From JAJCYX01 sp965243825 (GTDB taxonomy: Bacteria > Chloroflexota > Dehalococcoidia > Lucifugimonadales > Lucifugimonadaceae): DNA of 64,000 nt. The position numbers were made by a program, and so were the translations under genes. Of this stretch, positions 16,900 through 26,074 are shown in pieces (the first letter of the stretch is position 1; each line of letters starts with the position of its first letter). Under the pieces are notes generated by a model. That model made no database searches and had not been told where the DNA came from. It saw only the letters and a program-made list of their open reading frames with translations. The DNA lies in NCBI GenBank assembly GCA_965243825.1, contig CBDEVT010000001.1, forward strand, positions 2,728,001 through 2,792,000, in the 5' to 3' direction.

Positions 16900-17916
16900 T
16901 CAGCCGCCAACCTGCTGCAACAGGAACGGGGAGTAGGCCGGCGCATCCAGAAGTTTGGCCATATCGTCGTCCAGCTTACAAAGGCTGATCGAGGCTCCAG
17001 ACATCTCCATCGATGTTGCGTATTCGCCGATGAACGCCTTGTGAACGTTTATGCCTCGGTCGCCCAGTATCTGGGATGCCTTGTTGTAGAGGATGTAAAG
17101 CTCTTCAGGCGCAGTGGCACCAAGGCCATTGACCAGTACAGCTGCAGTATCGCCAGACGCGAACGGTAGATCTGGGAGGATGTGGTCCAGCATTTGACCT
17201 GCGATTTCGTCGGCGGTCAACAGAGGGCCCTTCTCTACTCCTCGCTCACCGTGGATTCCCATTCCCATCTCCATCTGTCCGGCTGCAACTGTGAATCCAG
17301 GTTCTCCTGCTGCTGGAATGGTCGTTCCAGATAGTGCAACACCCATGCTTCGAGTGTTGAACGAAGCGGCTTCCGCTGCCTTGTGCACGCCAGCCAGGTC
17401 GCGGCCTTCTTCAGCGGCTGCGCCAGCGATCTTGTATCCGAAGAAGATGCCAGCTACACCGCGCCGCCGTTCCAACTCAGCGTTTGGTGCGGAAGTGACG
17501 TCATCACGTCCCAGCGTGGTCTTAACGGCAATGCCTTCCATATCTGCCATCTCTGAGGCCATGTCGAAGTTCATGGTGTCGCCAGAGTAGTTGCCATAGA
17601 GATAAAGGACGCCTTCACCACCGTCGACCGCCTTCGTTACTTCAAGCATGTCCTCAGATGATGGCGATGAGAAAACGTTCCCGACGCACACACCAGATGC
17701 AAGGCCAGGGCCGACGTACCCGAGGAACAGTGGGAGATGGCCGGAACCTCCTCCAGTTGCGATGGCGACTTTGCCTGTCACCGGGGCATCACCTCGTACA
17801 AGTCCACGCTTCGTAGTGTCCAGTCTTTTCAGGTGTCCGGGAAAGGCGGCGAGAATACCATCGACTGTCTGATCTTCGACCAGTTCAGGATCGTTAATGA
17901 TCTTTCGCATTGGCAT
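16900..17916 (-). CDS. dhaK: Dihydroxyacetone kinase subunit DhaK
   Basis: The product has 338 residues. It begins MRKIINDPELVEDQ near the usual DhaK N-terminus. GGGSGHLPLFLGYVG is the conserved glycine motif, YGNYSGDTMNFDMA follows, and EMGMGIHGERGV carries the histidine that in this family binds the keto substrate covalently. Together with DhaL it phosphorylates dihydroxyacetone or a related short ketose. The start ATG at 17916 has AGGTGG 8 nt upstream; an in-frame GTG at 17928 overlaps that site and is unlikely. A sigma-70-type promoter lies about 60 nt upstream. Confidence 0.93.
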   Translation of the reverse strand: MPMRKIINDPELVEDQTVDGILAAFPGHLKRLDTTKRGLVRGDAPVTGKVAIATGGGSGHLPLFLGYVGPGLASGVCVGNVFSSPSSEDMLEVTKAVDGGEGVLYLYGNYSGDTMNFDMASEMADMEGIAVKTTLGRDDVTSAPNAELERRRGVAGIFFGYKIAGAAAEEGRDLAGVHKAAEAASFNTRSMGVALSGTTIPAAGEPGFTVAAGQMEMGMGIHGERGVEKGPLLTADEIAGQMLDHILPDLPFASGDTAAVLVNGLGATAPEELYILYNKASQILGDRGINVHKAFIGEYATSMEMSGASISLCKLDDDMAKLLDAPAYSPFLLQQVGG

Positions 17917-17975
17917 CGTCTCAACCACCTTTATTTTTTGATCGGCGCGGGAACCCGGTTTTCAGAAGTTTCAAA

Positions 17976-18004
17976 ACTCTATGGACGACGATGCAGCCTG
18001 TCAA
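17976..18004 (-). promoter_or_regulatory. Sigma-70-type promoter of dhaKL
   Basis: On the minus strand a perfect TTGACA (18004-17999) is followed after exactly 17 nt by TAGAGT (17981-17976), 60 nt before the dhaK ATG. This is one of the two best promoter matches I found in the window. Confidence 0.6.
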
Positions 18005-18389
18005 TTGAGCGGCGTATTCGTTCCCGTTAAGAAGAAGGGCGTACCCGTGGAAAACACCTGGGCCGGACTCGTTACTAGCCTATGGGTTGCGTAGGGCATC
18101 GGTGTGATTCGACACACGAATGAGAGTTTTACCGACTCGTGGTGTGGGAGACACCGCGATGAGTGCTGCGAATTACCGCGTCCCGCTTCTTCGGGAGACA
18201 CTTTCGCACACACCGACAATCTGTCGCAGATTAGAACGTGATGTCCATGCGTTGGGGCGGGCGGGGCTCCGCTGCGACTGGCCGGGAGCCGCGTGATGGG
18301 GTCTCCGCCTGCCCCACCGCATGGACTCGCTAACTCTCTCCCTCATCGAATTTCGCGATGGCCCGAATCAAGCCGGGCTGAACCTTTGA
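18005..18389. other. Intergenic region between dhaK and the MoxR gene
   Basis: Divergent spacer. Its right half is GC-rich. It must contain the promoter for the MoxR operon, but I see no convincing -35/-10 pair and no gene. Confidence 0.4.
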
Positions 18390-19394
18390 ATGCTCGAAAG
18401 GCGGCGGCAGTTGAACAACGTGGCCCACATCTCAGACTCATTTGGGATCGAAGAGCCTCCTGCCGAAGCCGCAGTCCGTACGCTCGCCGTTGATGCTGAA
18501 AAGCTACTGAGCATGGTCTCAAGCGTGGTGGTTGCGCCTGAGCGCACCCTGCGCATAGCACTCCTGGGTCTGTTTGCTCGAGGTCACGTTCTTCTAGAGG
18601 ACCTGCCCGGAGTGGGCAAAACGTTGATAGGCAAGACGATTTCACAATCGATTGCCTGCGACTTCAAACGCATACAGTTCACTCCTGACCTTTTGCCATC
18701 CGACATAACCGGAACGACGGTGTTCGACATGAGGTCGTCTCAGTTCAACTTTGTCCCCGGGCCGATATTTGCAAACGTGGTGCTGGCGGACGAGATCAAC
18801 AGGGCAGGACCGCGCACTCAGTCATCACTGCTTGAGGCAATGGCCGAGTTCCAGGTGAGCGTAGACGGCGAGCTCAAGCAGCTTCCAGATCCGTTTCTGG
18901 TCATTGCCACGCAGAACTTCGCAGAAAGTCACGGAACATTCCCGCTTCCCGACTCGCAGAAGGACCGATTCCTGGTGTCGATAGGTGTTGGCCTACCTAG
19001 CCCACAGGACGAGGTTGAGATTCTTGAGCGGTCGGTGCACGGAATGCCTGAGGCTTCACCCGTATTGACCGCATCTCGAGTTAGGGAGATGCAGTCGACG
19101 GCGATGTCAGTAGCCGTCTCTACTCAGGTCCGTGAATACATCGTTAACTTTGCCCGATCCACCCGCAGTCACCCGGCGGTACACACAGGGCTGAGCCCGC
19201 GTGGAAGTGCGGCGTTGCAAAGAGCAGCCCAATGCTGGGCTGCGTTTGAAGGTCGTGGTTTTGTCACACCTGGCGATATTGCAGATATCGCTGGAAACGT
19301 GGTCGCTCACCGCTTGATGATGGCGCCTGCAAGTGCTCTTTCTGCGGAAGAGGTGGTAGCAGAGGCCATCGACTCCGTGCCTGTGCCCGCGTGA
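18390..19394 (+). CDS. MoxR-family AAA+ ATPase
   Basis: The product has up to 334 residues. Walker A is LEDLPGVGKT (about 72), Walker B and the following sensor block are VLADEINRAGPRTQSSLLEAMAE, and ATQNFAESHGTFPLPDSQKDRF is the MoxR signature, with Phe in place of the usual Pro after ATQN. MoxR ATPases act as chaperones that mature partner proteins, commonly of the DUF58 and von Willebrand A type. It is the first gene of a three-gene operon with DUF58 and transglutaminase-like proteins. The start is uncertain: ATG at 18390, TTG at 18411 (AGGCGG upstream) or GTG at 18420 are in frame. Confidence 0.9.
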   Translation: MLERRRQLNNVAHISDSFGIEEPPAEAAVRTLAVDAEKLLSMVSSVVVAPERTLRIALLGLFARGHVLLEDLPGVGKTLIGKTISQSIACDFKRIQFTPDLLPSDITGTTVFDMRSSQFNFVPGPIFANVVLADEINRAGPRTQSSLLEAMAEFQVSVDGELKQLPDPFLVIATQNFAESHGTFPLPDSQKDRFLVSIGVGLPSPQDEVEILERSVHGMPEASPVLTASRVREMQSTAMSVAVSTQVREYIVNFARSTRSHPAVHTGLSPRGSAALQRAAQCWAAFEGRGFVTPGDIADIAGNVVAHRLMMAPASALSAEEVVAEAIDSVPVPA

Positions 19395-19443
19395 TGAACA
19401 TCCATTCACCAGTTCGATCTGCACCCGGCTGTGGAGCCAATTC

Positions 19444-20709
19444 ATGATCACCAGGAGAGGCACAGGGATCATCGTCGTAGCGGTCGCTGTCTTCTTTCTG
19501 GCTTCAACTACCAGGGTCGGCTGGGTTCACCTTGCAGACGCGGTGTTGTGGGGCGTGATCCTGTTTTCTCTGGCGGTGCCGTGGCTTTCAATGCCAGGCC
19601 TTCGTGTCGAGCGTGTTGTTGGCAAGGGTGAACGGCACGATTCACCCGGGCCACTGGAGGGCGATTACTTGCCCGTTACCCTGAAGGTGGAAAACCGCTG
19701 GTGGCTTCCTCGTTTTCTGATATCCGTGTCCTATCCGGTCTCAGCGGCTGGTATCGAGTCCGAGTCCAGGAGCATCTTCTTCTGGACATGGCCAGGAAAG
19801 ACTAGCAGGCATGACTCTGACCTTCGACTGGAACGACGTGGTGCGCATCTGTTTGGCGATTCCACGATAGAGATCACCGGACCGTTCGGGATGTTCAGGA
19901 GAAGAAGACACATTGCGATGTCTCACAGCGTGCTTGCATACCCACTCTGGAAGCCCATGCAGCGGCTTGGATTGCTTGAGGCACAGTCAGGTGAGCAGGA
20001 GGGACGCCGAAAAGCACGCACAGGTGTGGATGCTTCCGGTACTCGGAACTATGTCCCCGGCGATCCCTACAGGTCTATTCATTGGCGTAATTCGGCCCGC
20101 AGCGGTCGCCTGGCCGTCCGCGAATTCGATACGTGGAATGACAAGGCGGTTGCATTTGCCATCGATACGGCCAACGGCGTGGGGAAGAGCCCCGACACCT
20201 CGATAGACTACGCCGCCCGAATCGCCGCCAGTTGCGCGAAGGTCATAGAGCACGAAGGCGGATCGATCTCGGTCTTCACCAGCGGTACGGACTCCCCGGA
20301 GTTCATGGCATGGTCTGGAGTGATGGAGCACCTGGCGAAGATTGAGCCTGAAGTGGCTGCCGAAGGCTCCCTTGTCCAGCGGATTTCATCATTGCAGCAG
20401 GGGAACCGGCTGATGGCGTTCCTGACGCCGGACAGCAGAAGTGAAATGGCTGCGGTTGCGGCGGCAGCGGGACGAGGCATTGCCTGCGTTGCCGTAGTGT
20501 TCATCGACAAGGAAGTCGGAGACTCAACGGACGGCTCACCTGGCGATGCAGAGTTCGGTGCGTTGCAGCAGTCCGGTGTTGCGATAGTGCGCTGCGCGCC
20601 CGGTGAACTCGACTCGGTGCTTGCTGAGATAGAGACAGGTGTACAGGGACGCTCGGTCGCACCTTCTCTGGAAGTCGAATTCGACGCGGGAATGGGGTTG
20701 GCGGCATGA
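19444..20709 (+). CDS. DUF58 membrane protein, partner of MoxR
   Basis: The product has 421 residues. Two N-terminal membrane helices (about 8-25 and 31-48) are followed by a beta-rich domain and the DUF58 signature GTRNYVPGDPYRSIHWRNSA (about 200-219), which starts a von Willebrand A-like fold. GGAG precedes the ATG by 9 nt. The stop overlaps the start of the transglutaminase-like gene (ATGA at 20706), so the two are translationally coupled. In other bacteria this trio is tied to envelope maintenance and stress, but no substrate is known here. Confidence 0.88.
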   Translation: MITRRGTGIIVVAVAVFFLASTTRVGWVHLADAVLWGVILFSLAVPWLSMPGLRVERVVGKGERHDSPGPLEGDYLPVTLKVENRWWLPRFLISVSYPVSAAGIESESRSIFFWTWPGKTSRHDSDLRLERRGAHLFGDSTIEITGPFGMFRRRRHIAMSHSVLAYPLWKPMQRLGLLEAQSGEQEGRRKARTGVDASGTRNYVPGDPYRSIHWRNSARSGRLAVREFDTWNDKAVAFAIDTANGVGKSPDTSIDYAARIAASCAKVIEHEGGSISVFTSGTDSPEFMAWSGVMEHLAKIEPEVAAEGSLVQRISSLQQGNRLMAFLTPDSRSEMAAVAAAAGRGIACVAVVFIDKEVGDSTDGSPGDAEFGALQQSGVAIVRCAPGELDSVLAEIETGVQGRSVAPSLEVEFDAGMGLAA

Positions 20710-23027
20710 CCACCGTAGTAAGTGCTGCCGCATTGACACCGGCCAAAAATGGTCTCTCCAGGCCAACCACTGATGCATCGGCTCTCAAGTTTTATCGAAG
20801 AATATTCTCCGACAAACCAGAGCGTTCAGTACGTGTACGGATAGTCGCGCTCTTAGCCTCGCTATGGGCGGCAATGACCCTCGTGATTATCGGCGCTTCA
20901 CTCGTAGTGCCCCTGATCGTGATTCCAGTGTTCATCATTGGGCACCTGGTCGCATTCCGAGCAATTGATCGCAGAATCCCGGTTCTGCCGCTGGTCATCG
21001 CACTCGTGATCATCGTCGTCGGGGTCGCGATGAGGCATGAGCTTGTCCTGGCTGTTCGGGGTGAGAGGATACCGGTCGCACACTTTTTGTTGATCGCCGG
21101 TGCCGCCTCTGTGTTCGAGGCACGAACGAGAGCTGGACTGTACACACAGCTCTTCTTCTCGGCGCTCATTATGTTCTTCGCAAGCGAACTGGCCTTTGGC
21201 AATCACTTTGCGGGTCTGCTCGGTGGATATCTGGCGATCATCGTTACTTTTCTTGCACTCAGCCAGTACACAGATATCACTAGAAACTCTTCTGTCGCCC
21301 GCAGTGGTGGTGTTGTAGCTGCTACGGGCTTCTGGTCCGCCGTAACGGTGATGGTTGGGGTTACTTCGCTGATCGCGTTTTTGCTTTTGCCGTGGGACGC
21401 GTCACAGACACCTGAAGCAGCACGGTTCGCAATACTCCCTGTCAACGGGGCGGGCGACGGCACTGAACCGCCTGTTACGCCTGAAGAAGCGCGCCAACTG
21501 CTGGAGCAGTCCTCCCAACAGATACAGGGAGCGCAGGGGAACTCCGGCTCAGTGGGAACGAATGGAGACTTCTCCGGGCTAAGCGAGCTTCTCGGAGAGC
21601 TGTCATCTGGTTCTGGAAGTGCAGCCGCAGGGCAGGGGAGCGAGACTGCCGCCCGTCCCACAGGAACCGCACTGGAAGCGCCTGAGCTGGATGAAGGCAC
21701 CGTTGCATACATCAGGAGCGCGGTTGCCAGCTACTGGCGAGGTAATGTGTATGACTCGTTCGATTCCCCCGCGGTTGGCGGTGAGGGCGAATGGCTTGCG
21801 ACTCTGCCAGACCGTCGTAGGCTGGGCTCTCTCTTCGCCAGGCCGGGCTCGGACGGTGAGGACGACAGATATCTGCAGACTTTCTTCATGCAGCAAGGTC
21901 TTGGCTCCGGGTTTATTTCTGGCTACGAGCCCCTTTCAATATCGATACCGCGTGACGAACAGGGATTGCCGACCGCCAGCAATGGAGCCACATACCAGGT
22001 GGTTTCGGGGCGCCCGGCTATCACTGCAGAGGAGCTTCGCCAGGATCGTGCTGGCTGGATCGCCAGTGAGTTCGGAACATTGCCACCTGGATACGGTGAG
22101 GTCTATGCGCTCGCTCGAGCTTTGACCGCGGACGCAGAGACCGACTTCGATCGTGCTGCGACAATCGCCGCCTATCTGAACTCACTTGAATATGATCCGG
22201 AGTCCACATCCCCTTTGGAATCAAGCGCAGAGTTGACTGAATTCGTGTTCGGCCAACGTCCCGGTTCTGCAGTCGATTTCGCGACTGCACAGGCCCTGAT
22301 GTCCCGGGCCGTTGGTTTGCAGTCTCGGGTCGCAACGGGATTCCTGCCGGGTCGTTTCAATCCTTACTCAGGAGCCGCAGAGATCAAGGACACAGATATC
22401 CACGCATGGGCCGAGGTCCTTTTCGAGGAAGCGGGCTGGGTACCATTCGACGCATCCTCAAGACCTGACTTGCCTAATCCCGATTCAATTCAGGAACCAC
22501 CTCCATCCGGACTCAGTTCCCTGCTTGAGAACCGAATTGGAGATAGCCTGGCGTCCACCCTCAGCAACTCGCCAGGAGGGCTGGCTGTCATATTTGAATG
22601 GCTGTTGAAGGCCGGCCCAATGTTTGGCATTTCCATAATGCTCCTGACAGCGATCGCTGGATTTGTTTACTGGTGGTATTGGGTTCGCCGTCGTCAGAAG
22701 GTATCCAATGAGGAGTTCAGGTGGGTCGACTATTCGGTCATTGCCGGAGCCGACAGGGAAGAACGACTCCGTGTTATCCGATCGTTTTCGAAGCTTGAGC
22801 GACGCATTGCCAAAGCTGGTTTCAGGCGACGCCGTGAGAGCGAACCGATAGCGCTTTATGCCCGCAAAGCTGCGGCTTATATGACACAGGGCGGGCAGGG
22901 GATCGTTGATGCGGCGACGGCAACCGAACGAGCCGCATACTCACCTGTACCTCTGGACAGCCAATGGGCATCCGATGCGGACCGTTCTATGAGATCACTG
23001 AGCCTGAAATCAGCCCTTTCGAACTAG
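20706..23027 (+). CDS. TgpA-like membrane protein with an apparently inactive transglutaminase domain
   Basis: The product has 773 residues. About six membrane helices at the N-terminus (about 40-225, DUF3488-like), a Gly/Ser/Glu-rich linker, an extracytoplasmic transglutaminase-core domain (about 440-600), one C-terminal helix (about 640-662) and a cytoplasmic DUF4129-like tail make the standard TgpA architecture. The domain keeps His566 (in DIHAWAEVLFEE) and Asp582 (in VPFDASSRP). The catalytic Cys of the usual GxCxxFA motif is replaced by Ala522 in PGSAVDFATAQ. The 44- and 16-residue spacings agree with the Cys-His-Asp triad I recall for Pseudomonas TgpA. The protein probably binds rather than processes its target. 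Confidence 0.85.
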   Translation: MTTVVSAAALTPAKNGLSRPTTDASALKFYRRIFSDKPERSVRVRIVALLASLWAAMTLVIIGASLVVPLIVIPVFIIGHLVAFRAIDRRIPVLPLVIALVIIVVGVAMRHELVLAVRGERIPVAHFLLIAGAASVFEARTRAGLYTQLFFSALIMFFASELAFGNHFAGLLGGYLAIIVTFLALSQYTDITRNSSVARSGGVVAATGFWSAVTVMVGVTSLIAFLLLPWDASQTPEAARFAILPVNGAGDGTEPPVTPEEARQLLEQSSQQIQGAQGNSGSVGTNGDFSGLSELLGELSSGSGSAAAGQGSETAARPTGTALEAPELDEGTVAYIRSAVASYWRGNVYDSFDSPAVGGEGEWLATLPDRRRLGSLFARPGSDGEDDRYLQTFFMQQGLGSGFISGYEPLSISIPRDEQGLPTASNGATYQVVSGRPAITAEELRQDRAGWIASEFGTLPPGYGEVYALARALTADAETDFDRAATIAAYLNSLEYDPESTSPLESSAELTEFVFGQRPGSAVDFATAQALMSRAVGLQSRVATGFLPGRFNPYSGAAEIKDTDIHAWAEVLFEEAGWVPFDASSRPDLPNPDSIQEPPPSGLSSLLENRIGDSLASTLSNSPGGLAVIFEWLLKAGPMFGISIMLLTAIAGFVYWWYWVRRRQKVSNEEFRWVDYSVIAGADREERLRVIRSFSKLERRIAKAGFRRRRESEPIALYARKAAAYMTQGGQGIVDAATATERAAYSPVPLDSQWASDADRSMRSLSLKSALSN

Positions 23028-23204
23028 TCTCGTCCCTTTAGACAGTCAACGCTGATCCACCCGCTGCGAATGACTAGGCATAGCCGCGGTACCCAACCTG
23101 CGTTGGATCGAACCCTGGTCCGTGTAATCCACGATGCGTTATCAAATGCGTGAGTTCAGAGTTCCGTTTACTACACTTCAATTTCGCATTCGATCGGGTA
23201 CAAC

Positions 23205-23708
23205 ATGGACGTTCCAACCGGAATCATCTCGTTCGGGAATCAGCAGTTTTCTGACTGGCTCAAAGGCCACGTAGAACGATCAGAAGCGTTCTCCTACTCT
23301 GGAGACTGCGAGCAGATAGACGTTATCCAGAGCCTGGTTTCTAAAGAGAAGCCACGTACGGTTATCGTTGATCTGTCCGGAGTCGACTCGAATAAGGCTG
23401 GACTGGTCGGAGGTGAAGCGCAGCGCGGCTTCAAGTGGACCACCGTGTTGTTTGTTTTTGAATCGCTCGACGAAAGCCTGCTTGGTTTCTCGAGATCGGT
23501 CCGCCGCCGCAGGTGGTCACTGGTCGGTAAGGAGATGATTGACGACGTGGGAATTGATCGGGTTCTCGCCGGTACGCTGACAGATTCAGGCTTCATTGAT
23601 TCCAGCGTTTCGGCGTTCGAGACAGAACTCTATGAGCAATCACTCGAAAGTGCCGAGAAGGGCGATTCATCCGGCGAAGATGAAGATGAGATGGATGAAG
23701 CTGTCTAG
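23205..23708 (+). CDS. Unknown protein, possibly receiver-like fold, with acidic tail
   Basis: The product has 167 residues and no family I can name. Residues 1-125 alternate hydrophobic strands and helices: IISFGNQQF, TVIVDLSGVD and TTVLFVFESLDESLLG. This resembles a degenerate response-regulator receiver, with a possible phospho-site-like Asp in VIVDLS. The last 25 residues are strongly acidic (SGEDEDEMDEAV). There is no output domain. It lies 177 nt after the MoxR-DUF58-TgpA operon on the same strand, with a weak ribosome-binding site. Confidence 0.6.
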   Translation: MDVPTGIISFGNQQFSDWLKGHVERSEAFSYSGDCEQIDVIQSLVSKEKPRTVIVDLSGVDSNKAGLVGGEAQRGFKWTTVLFVFESLDESLLGFSRSVRRRRWSLVGKEMIDDVGIDRVLAGTLTDSGFIDSSVSAFETELYEQSLESAEKGDSSGEDEDEMDEAV

Positions 23709-23726
23709 TCCGGGCGGGAATGTCTG

Positions 23727-24713
23727 CTAAATCCCAACCCGAGCGTTCCCTCGCACCTCGGGGTTAATGAAGTTCTCTGGCTCTCCGCCACTGACGACAC
23801 GGACTACTTCCTGTGCAGTTCTCGTCTCAAGCTCCAAAGTCGAGGCTTGCGAGAAGAAAGCCGTGTGCGGCGTGATGATGACGTTCTCCTGACTGAGGAG
23901 AGGGTGGTCATTTTCAGGCGGGGCCGGTTCCATCACATCCAGTCCCGCCCCGGCGATTTGGCCCGATTCAAGCGCTTGAGCCAGGGCCGATTCGTCGATA
24001 AGTCCACCGCGTGCAGGATTAACGACAATTGCACCTCTCTTCATCGAAGCCAGCTCGGCAGTTCCGATCATGCCTCGAGTTTCATCGGTCAACGGGACAT
24101 GAATACTCACGAAATCAGAGTCAGAAAGCACACGATCAAGCTCGACGCTCTCTGCTACGCCGGCATCCTGCCCGGGCTTCAGCATGGGGTCGTATGTCAA
24201 CACGTTCATGCCCATCGCGTCAGCCCTTGCCGCCACTGAGCGTCCAATACGGCCGTAGCCGATCACTCCGAATGTAGCGCCGTTCATTCGTTTCATAGGC
24301 TTATCAAGAGCCACGCTGCTCCAGCCGCCTGATTTCACCGCTCTGTCATGTGGTACCAGCCGCCTGTTGAGGGCCATGACCATCCCGAACGTGTGCTCCG
24401 TCACCTCGTCAATGCAGTAGTCCGGAACGTTTGTGACCACAATGCCAAGCTCTGTGCAGACCGGAATATTCACGTTGTCGACACCGATGCCGTAGCGGGC
24501 AGCTATAAGACACCTCGGTGCAGCGCGCAGCACGGTCTCCGTGACCTGTGCGAAGCAAAACATGATGGCATCGACATCGGTCGCCAGGCCTGCCAGCGTC
24601 GCTTCGCTTGAGTCTGGTGCAATAACCAACTCAAAGCCAGCGTCCTCCAACACTTTTCGTTCAGGATCGAGACTTGGCCAGACGTAATCGGTGATCAGCA
24701 CTTTTCTGTTCAT
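23727..24713 (-). CDS. D-isomer-specific 2-hydroxyacid dehydrogenase (C-terminal-binding-protein-like)
   Basis: The product has 328 residues. The NAD-binding motif is GVIGYGRIGRSVAARA (about 150-165). The catalytic Arg is in NPARGGLID, the Glu in MEPAPPEND and the His in TPHTAFFS. It should reversibly oxidise a D-2-hydroxy acid with NAD(H). It is of the short type without the ACT domain of serine-pathway SerA. The ATG at 24713 is the natural start (MNRKVLITDYVWP). A longer frame to 24860 would overlap the divergent dehydrogenase gene. The two dehydrogenases may share a control region of 115 bp. Confidence 0.87.
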   Translation of the reverse strand: MNRKVLITDYVWPSLDPERKVLEDAGFELVIAPDSSEATLAGLATDVDAIMFCFAQVTETVLRAAPRCLIAARYGIGVDNVNIPVCTELGIVVTNVPDYCIDEVTEHTFGMVMALNRRLVPHDRAVKSGGWSSVALDKPMKRMNGATFGVIGYGRIGRSVAARADAMGMNVLTYDPMLKPGQDAGVAESVELDRVLSDSDFVSIHVPLTDETRGMIGTAELASMKRGAIVVNPARGGLIDESALAQALESGQIAGAGLDVMEPAPPENDHPLLSQENVIITPHTAFFSQASTLELETRTAQEVVRVVSGGEPENFINPEVRGNARVGI

Positions 24714-24828
24714 GAGCCGGGATGATATCGCTTGTCGCTCTGTGAAGCGACCTGAGCAGGTATGCTTTCGGCAGAATCCGAATTCAATCTGAAATTGATG
24801 GTCAACCCCAACCGGGTAGGAGAATTTC

Positions 24829-25887
24829 ATGGCATTCAAAGTCGCAGTCATGCCAAGCAAGCATCATCGAACAGATCTGTTCGAGAAGGCAGGAATAGAG
24901 GTCATCGAGGGGCCGTGCAACACCACTGAGGAGATGGTTGCACTGCTGAAGGACGCAGATGGAGCTCTGATAAACACCCGACCGCTTACCTCTCGGGAGG
25001 TGCTGGAGGCGTGTCCGAGCCTGAAGGTGGTGAGCCGACTCGGTGTTGGAGTCGATTCAATCGACCTGGACGCGGCGACAGAGCTTGGTGTTCTCGCGTG
25101 CAACGTTCCAGGCGTGAACACGACCGAGGTCGCCGATCACGCAGTGGCAATGCTCCTGGCCCTTACCCGGCGCCTTTACGAGACGATTACCACGACCCGG
25201 GCAGGGCAGTGGAGTGAAAATCCCGGGTTGACCGGTGAATACCAGGAATCAGTTCGCCGCATTGCAGGACACACGGTAGGCATTATCGGGTTCGGGAATA
25301 TCGGAAGAGCATTCGCCACTCGCATCAGGGGATTTGGTCCGTCAAAAATTCTCGCCGCCGACCCCTACGTCTCTCAGACCACTGCCGACCTCTATGGAGT
25401 GCAGATGGTTGATCTCAACGCTTTGCTGGCCGAATCTGACTACATGACTGTCCATACATCGGCGACCGATGAGACGCACCACATCATCGACGCTGAGGCG
25501 TTTTCCAGGATGAAGCCGACAGCCATGATTGTGAACTGCGCCCGCGGACCGCTTATTGACGAAACTGCCTTGCAGGTGGCCCTGCGCGACGGTCAGATTG
25601 AGGCAGCGGCGATTGATGTGACAGAGACGGAGCCAGTTGATCCTGAAAGCCCGCTTCTGCAGATCCCGAATCTAATTGTGACTCCGCATCTGGCCGGTTA
25701 CTCTCCCAAATTCCTGGAGGAGTGTCCTATCTTGCAGGCGGAATCGGTCATCAACGTACTGACCGGCAAGCGTCCGAACGGACTTGCCAACCCTGAAGTG
25801 ATCAAGACAATAGCCGTGATGCGTGCGTCAGGTGATGCTGGACGCTGGGATGGTGTTCCTGACTTCTCAACCGCGCTACAGGTCTAG
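24829..25887 (+). CDS. Phosphoglycerate dehydrogenase-like D-2-hydroxyacid dehydrogenase
   Basis: The product has 352 residues. It contains RLGVGVDSIDLDAATELGV, the NAD site GIIGFGNIGRAFATRI (about 150-165), catalytic Arg in NCARGPLID, Glu in TETEPVDPE and His in TPHLAGYS. It lacks the regulatory C-terminal domains of biosynthetic SerA and is more likely catabolic, for hydroxypyruvate, glyoxylate or a sugar-derived 2-keto acid. GGTAGGAG ends about 8 nt before the ATG. It is divergent from a related enzyme at 23727-24713; the two are clearly different subfamilies. Confidence 0.88.
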   Translation: MAFKVAVMPSKHHRTDLFEKAGIEVIEGPCNTTEEMVALLKDADGALINTRPLTSREVLEACPSLKVVSRLGVGVDSIDLDAATELGVLACNVPGVNTTEVADHAVAMLLALTRRLYETITTTRAGQWSENPGLTGEYQESVRRIAGHTVGIIGFGNIGRAFATRIRGFGPSKILAADPYVSQTTADLYGVQMVDLNALLAESDYMTVHTSATDETHHIIDAEAFSRMKPTAMIVNCARGPLIDETALQVALRDGQIEAAAIDVTETEPVDPESPLLQIPNLIVTPHLAGYSPKFLEECPILQAESVINVLTGKRPNGLANPEVIKTIAVMRASGDAGRWDGVPDFSTALQV

Positions 25888-26074
25888 ACGTCCTTATTCA
25901 AAGTCTTGAAGCAGAGCGCGTTCCACTCAACCCACCTGCAGTGGTCTGATGGCAGCAAGTTCATTTAAGTAAATCCTAAAATAAATCAGCCTGCACTGAA
26001 CATGGGTGTTACTACCTATTCATCGAACCGGGCTCTGGCATTAGGTGAAATGCGTCTTCGCAGCCCCTTGTTGG

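Noticed and set aside
16256..16936. 226-codon open frame opposite dhaL
   Set aside because: Antisense shadow of a well-conserved dhaL gene; the residues look random, with many Cys and Arg.
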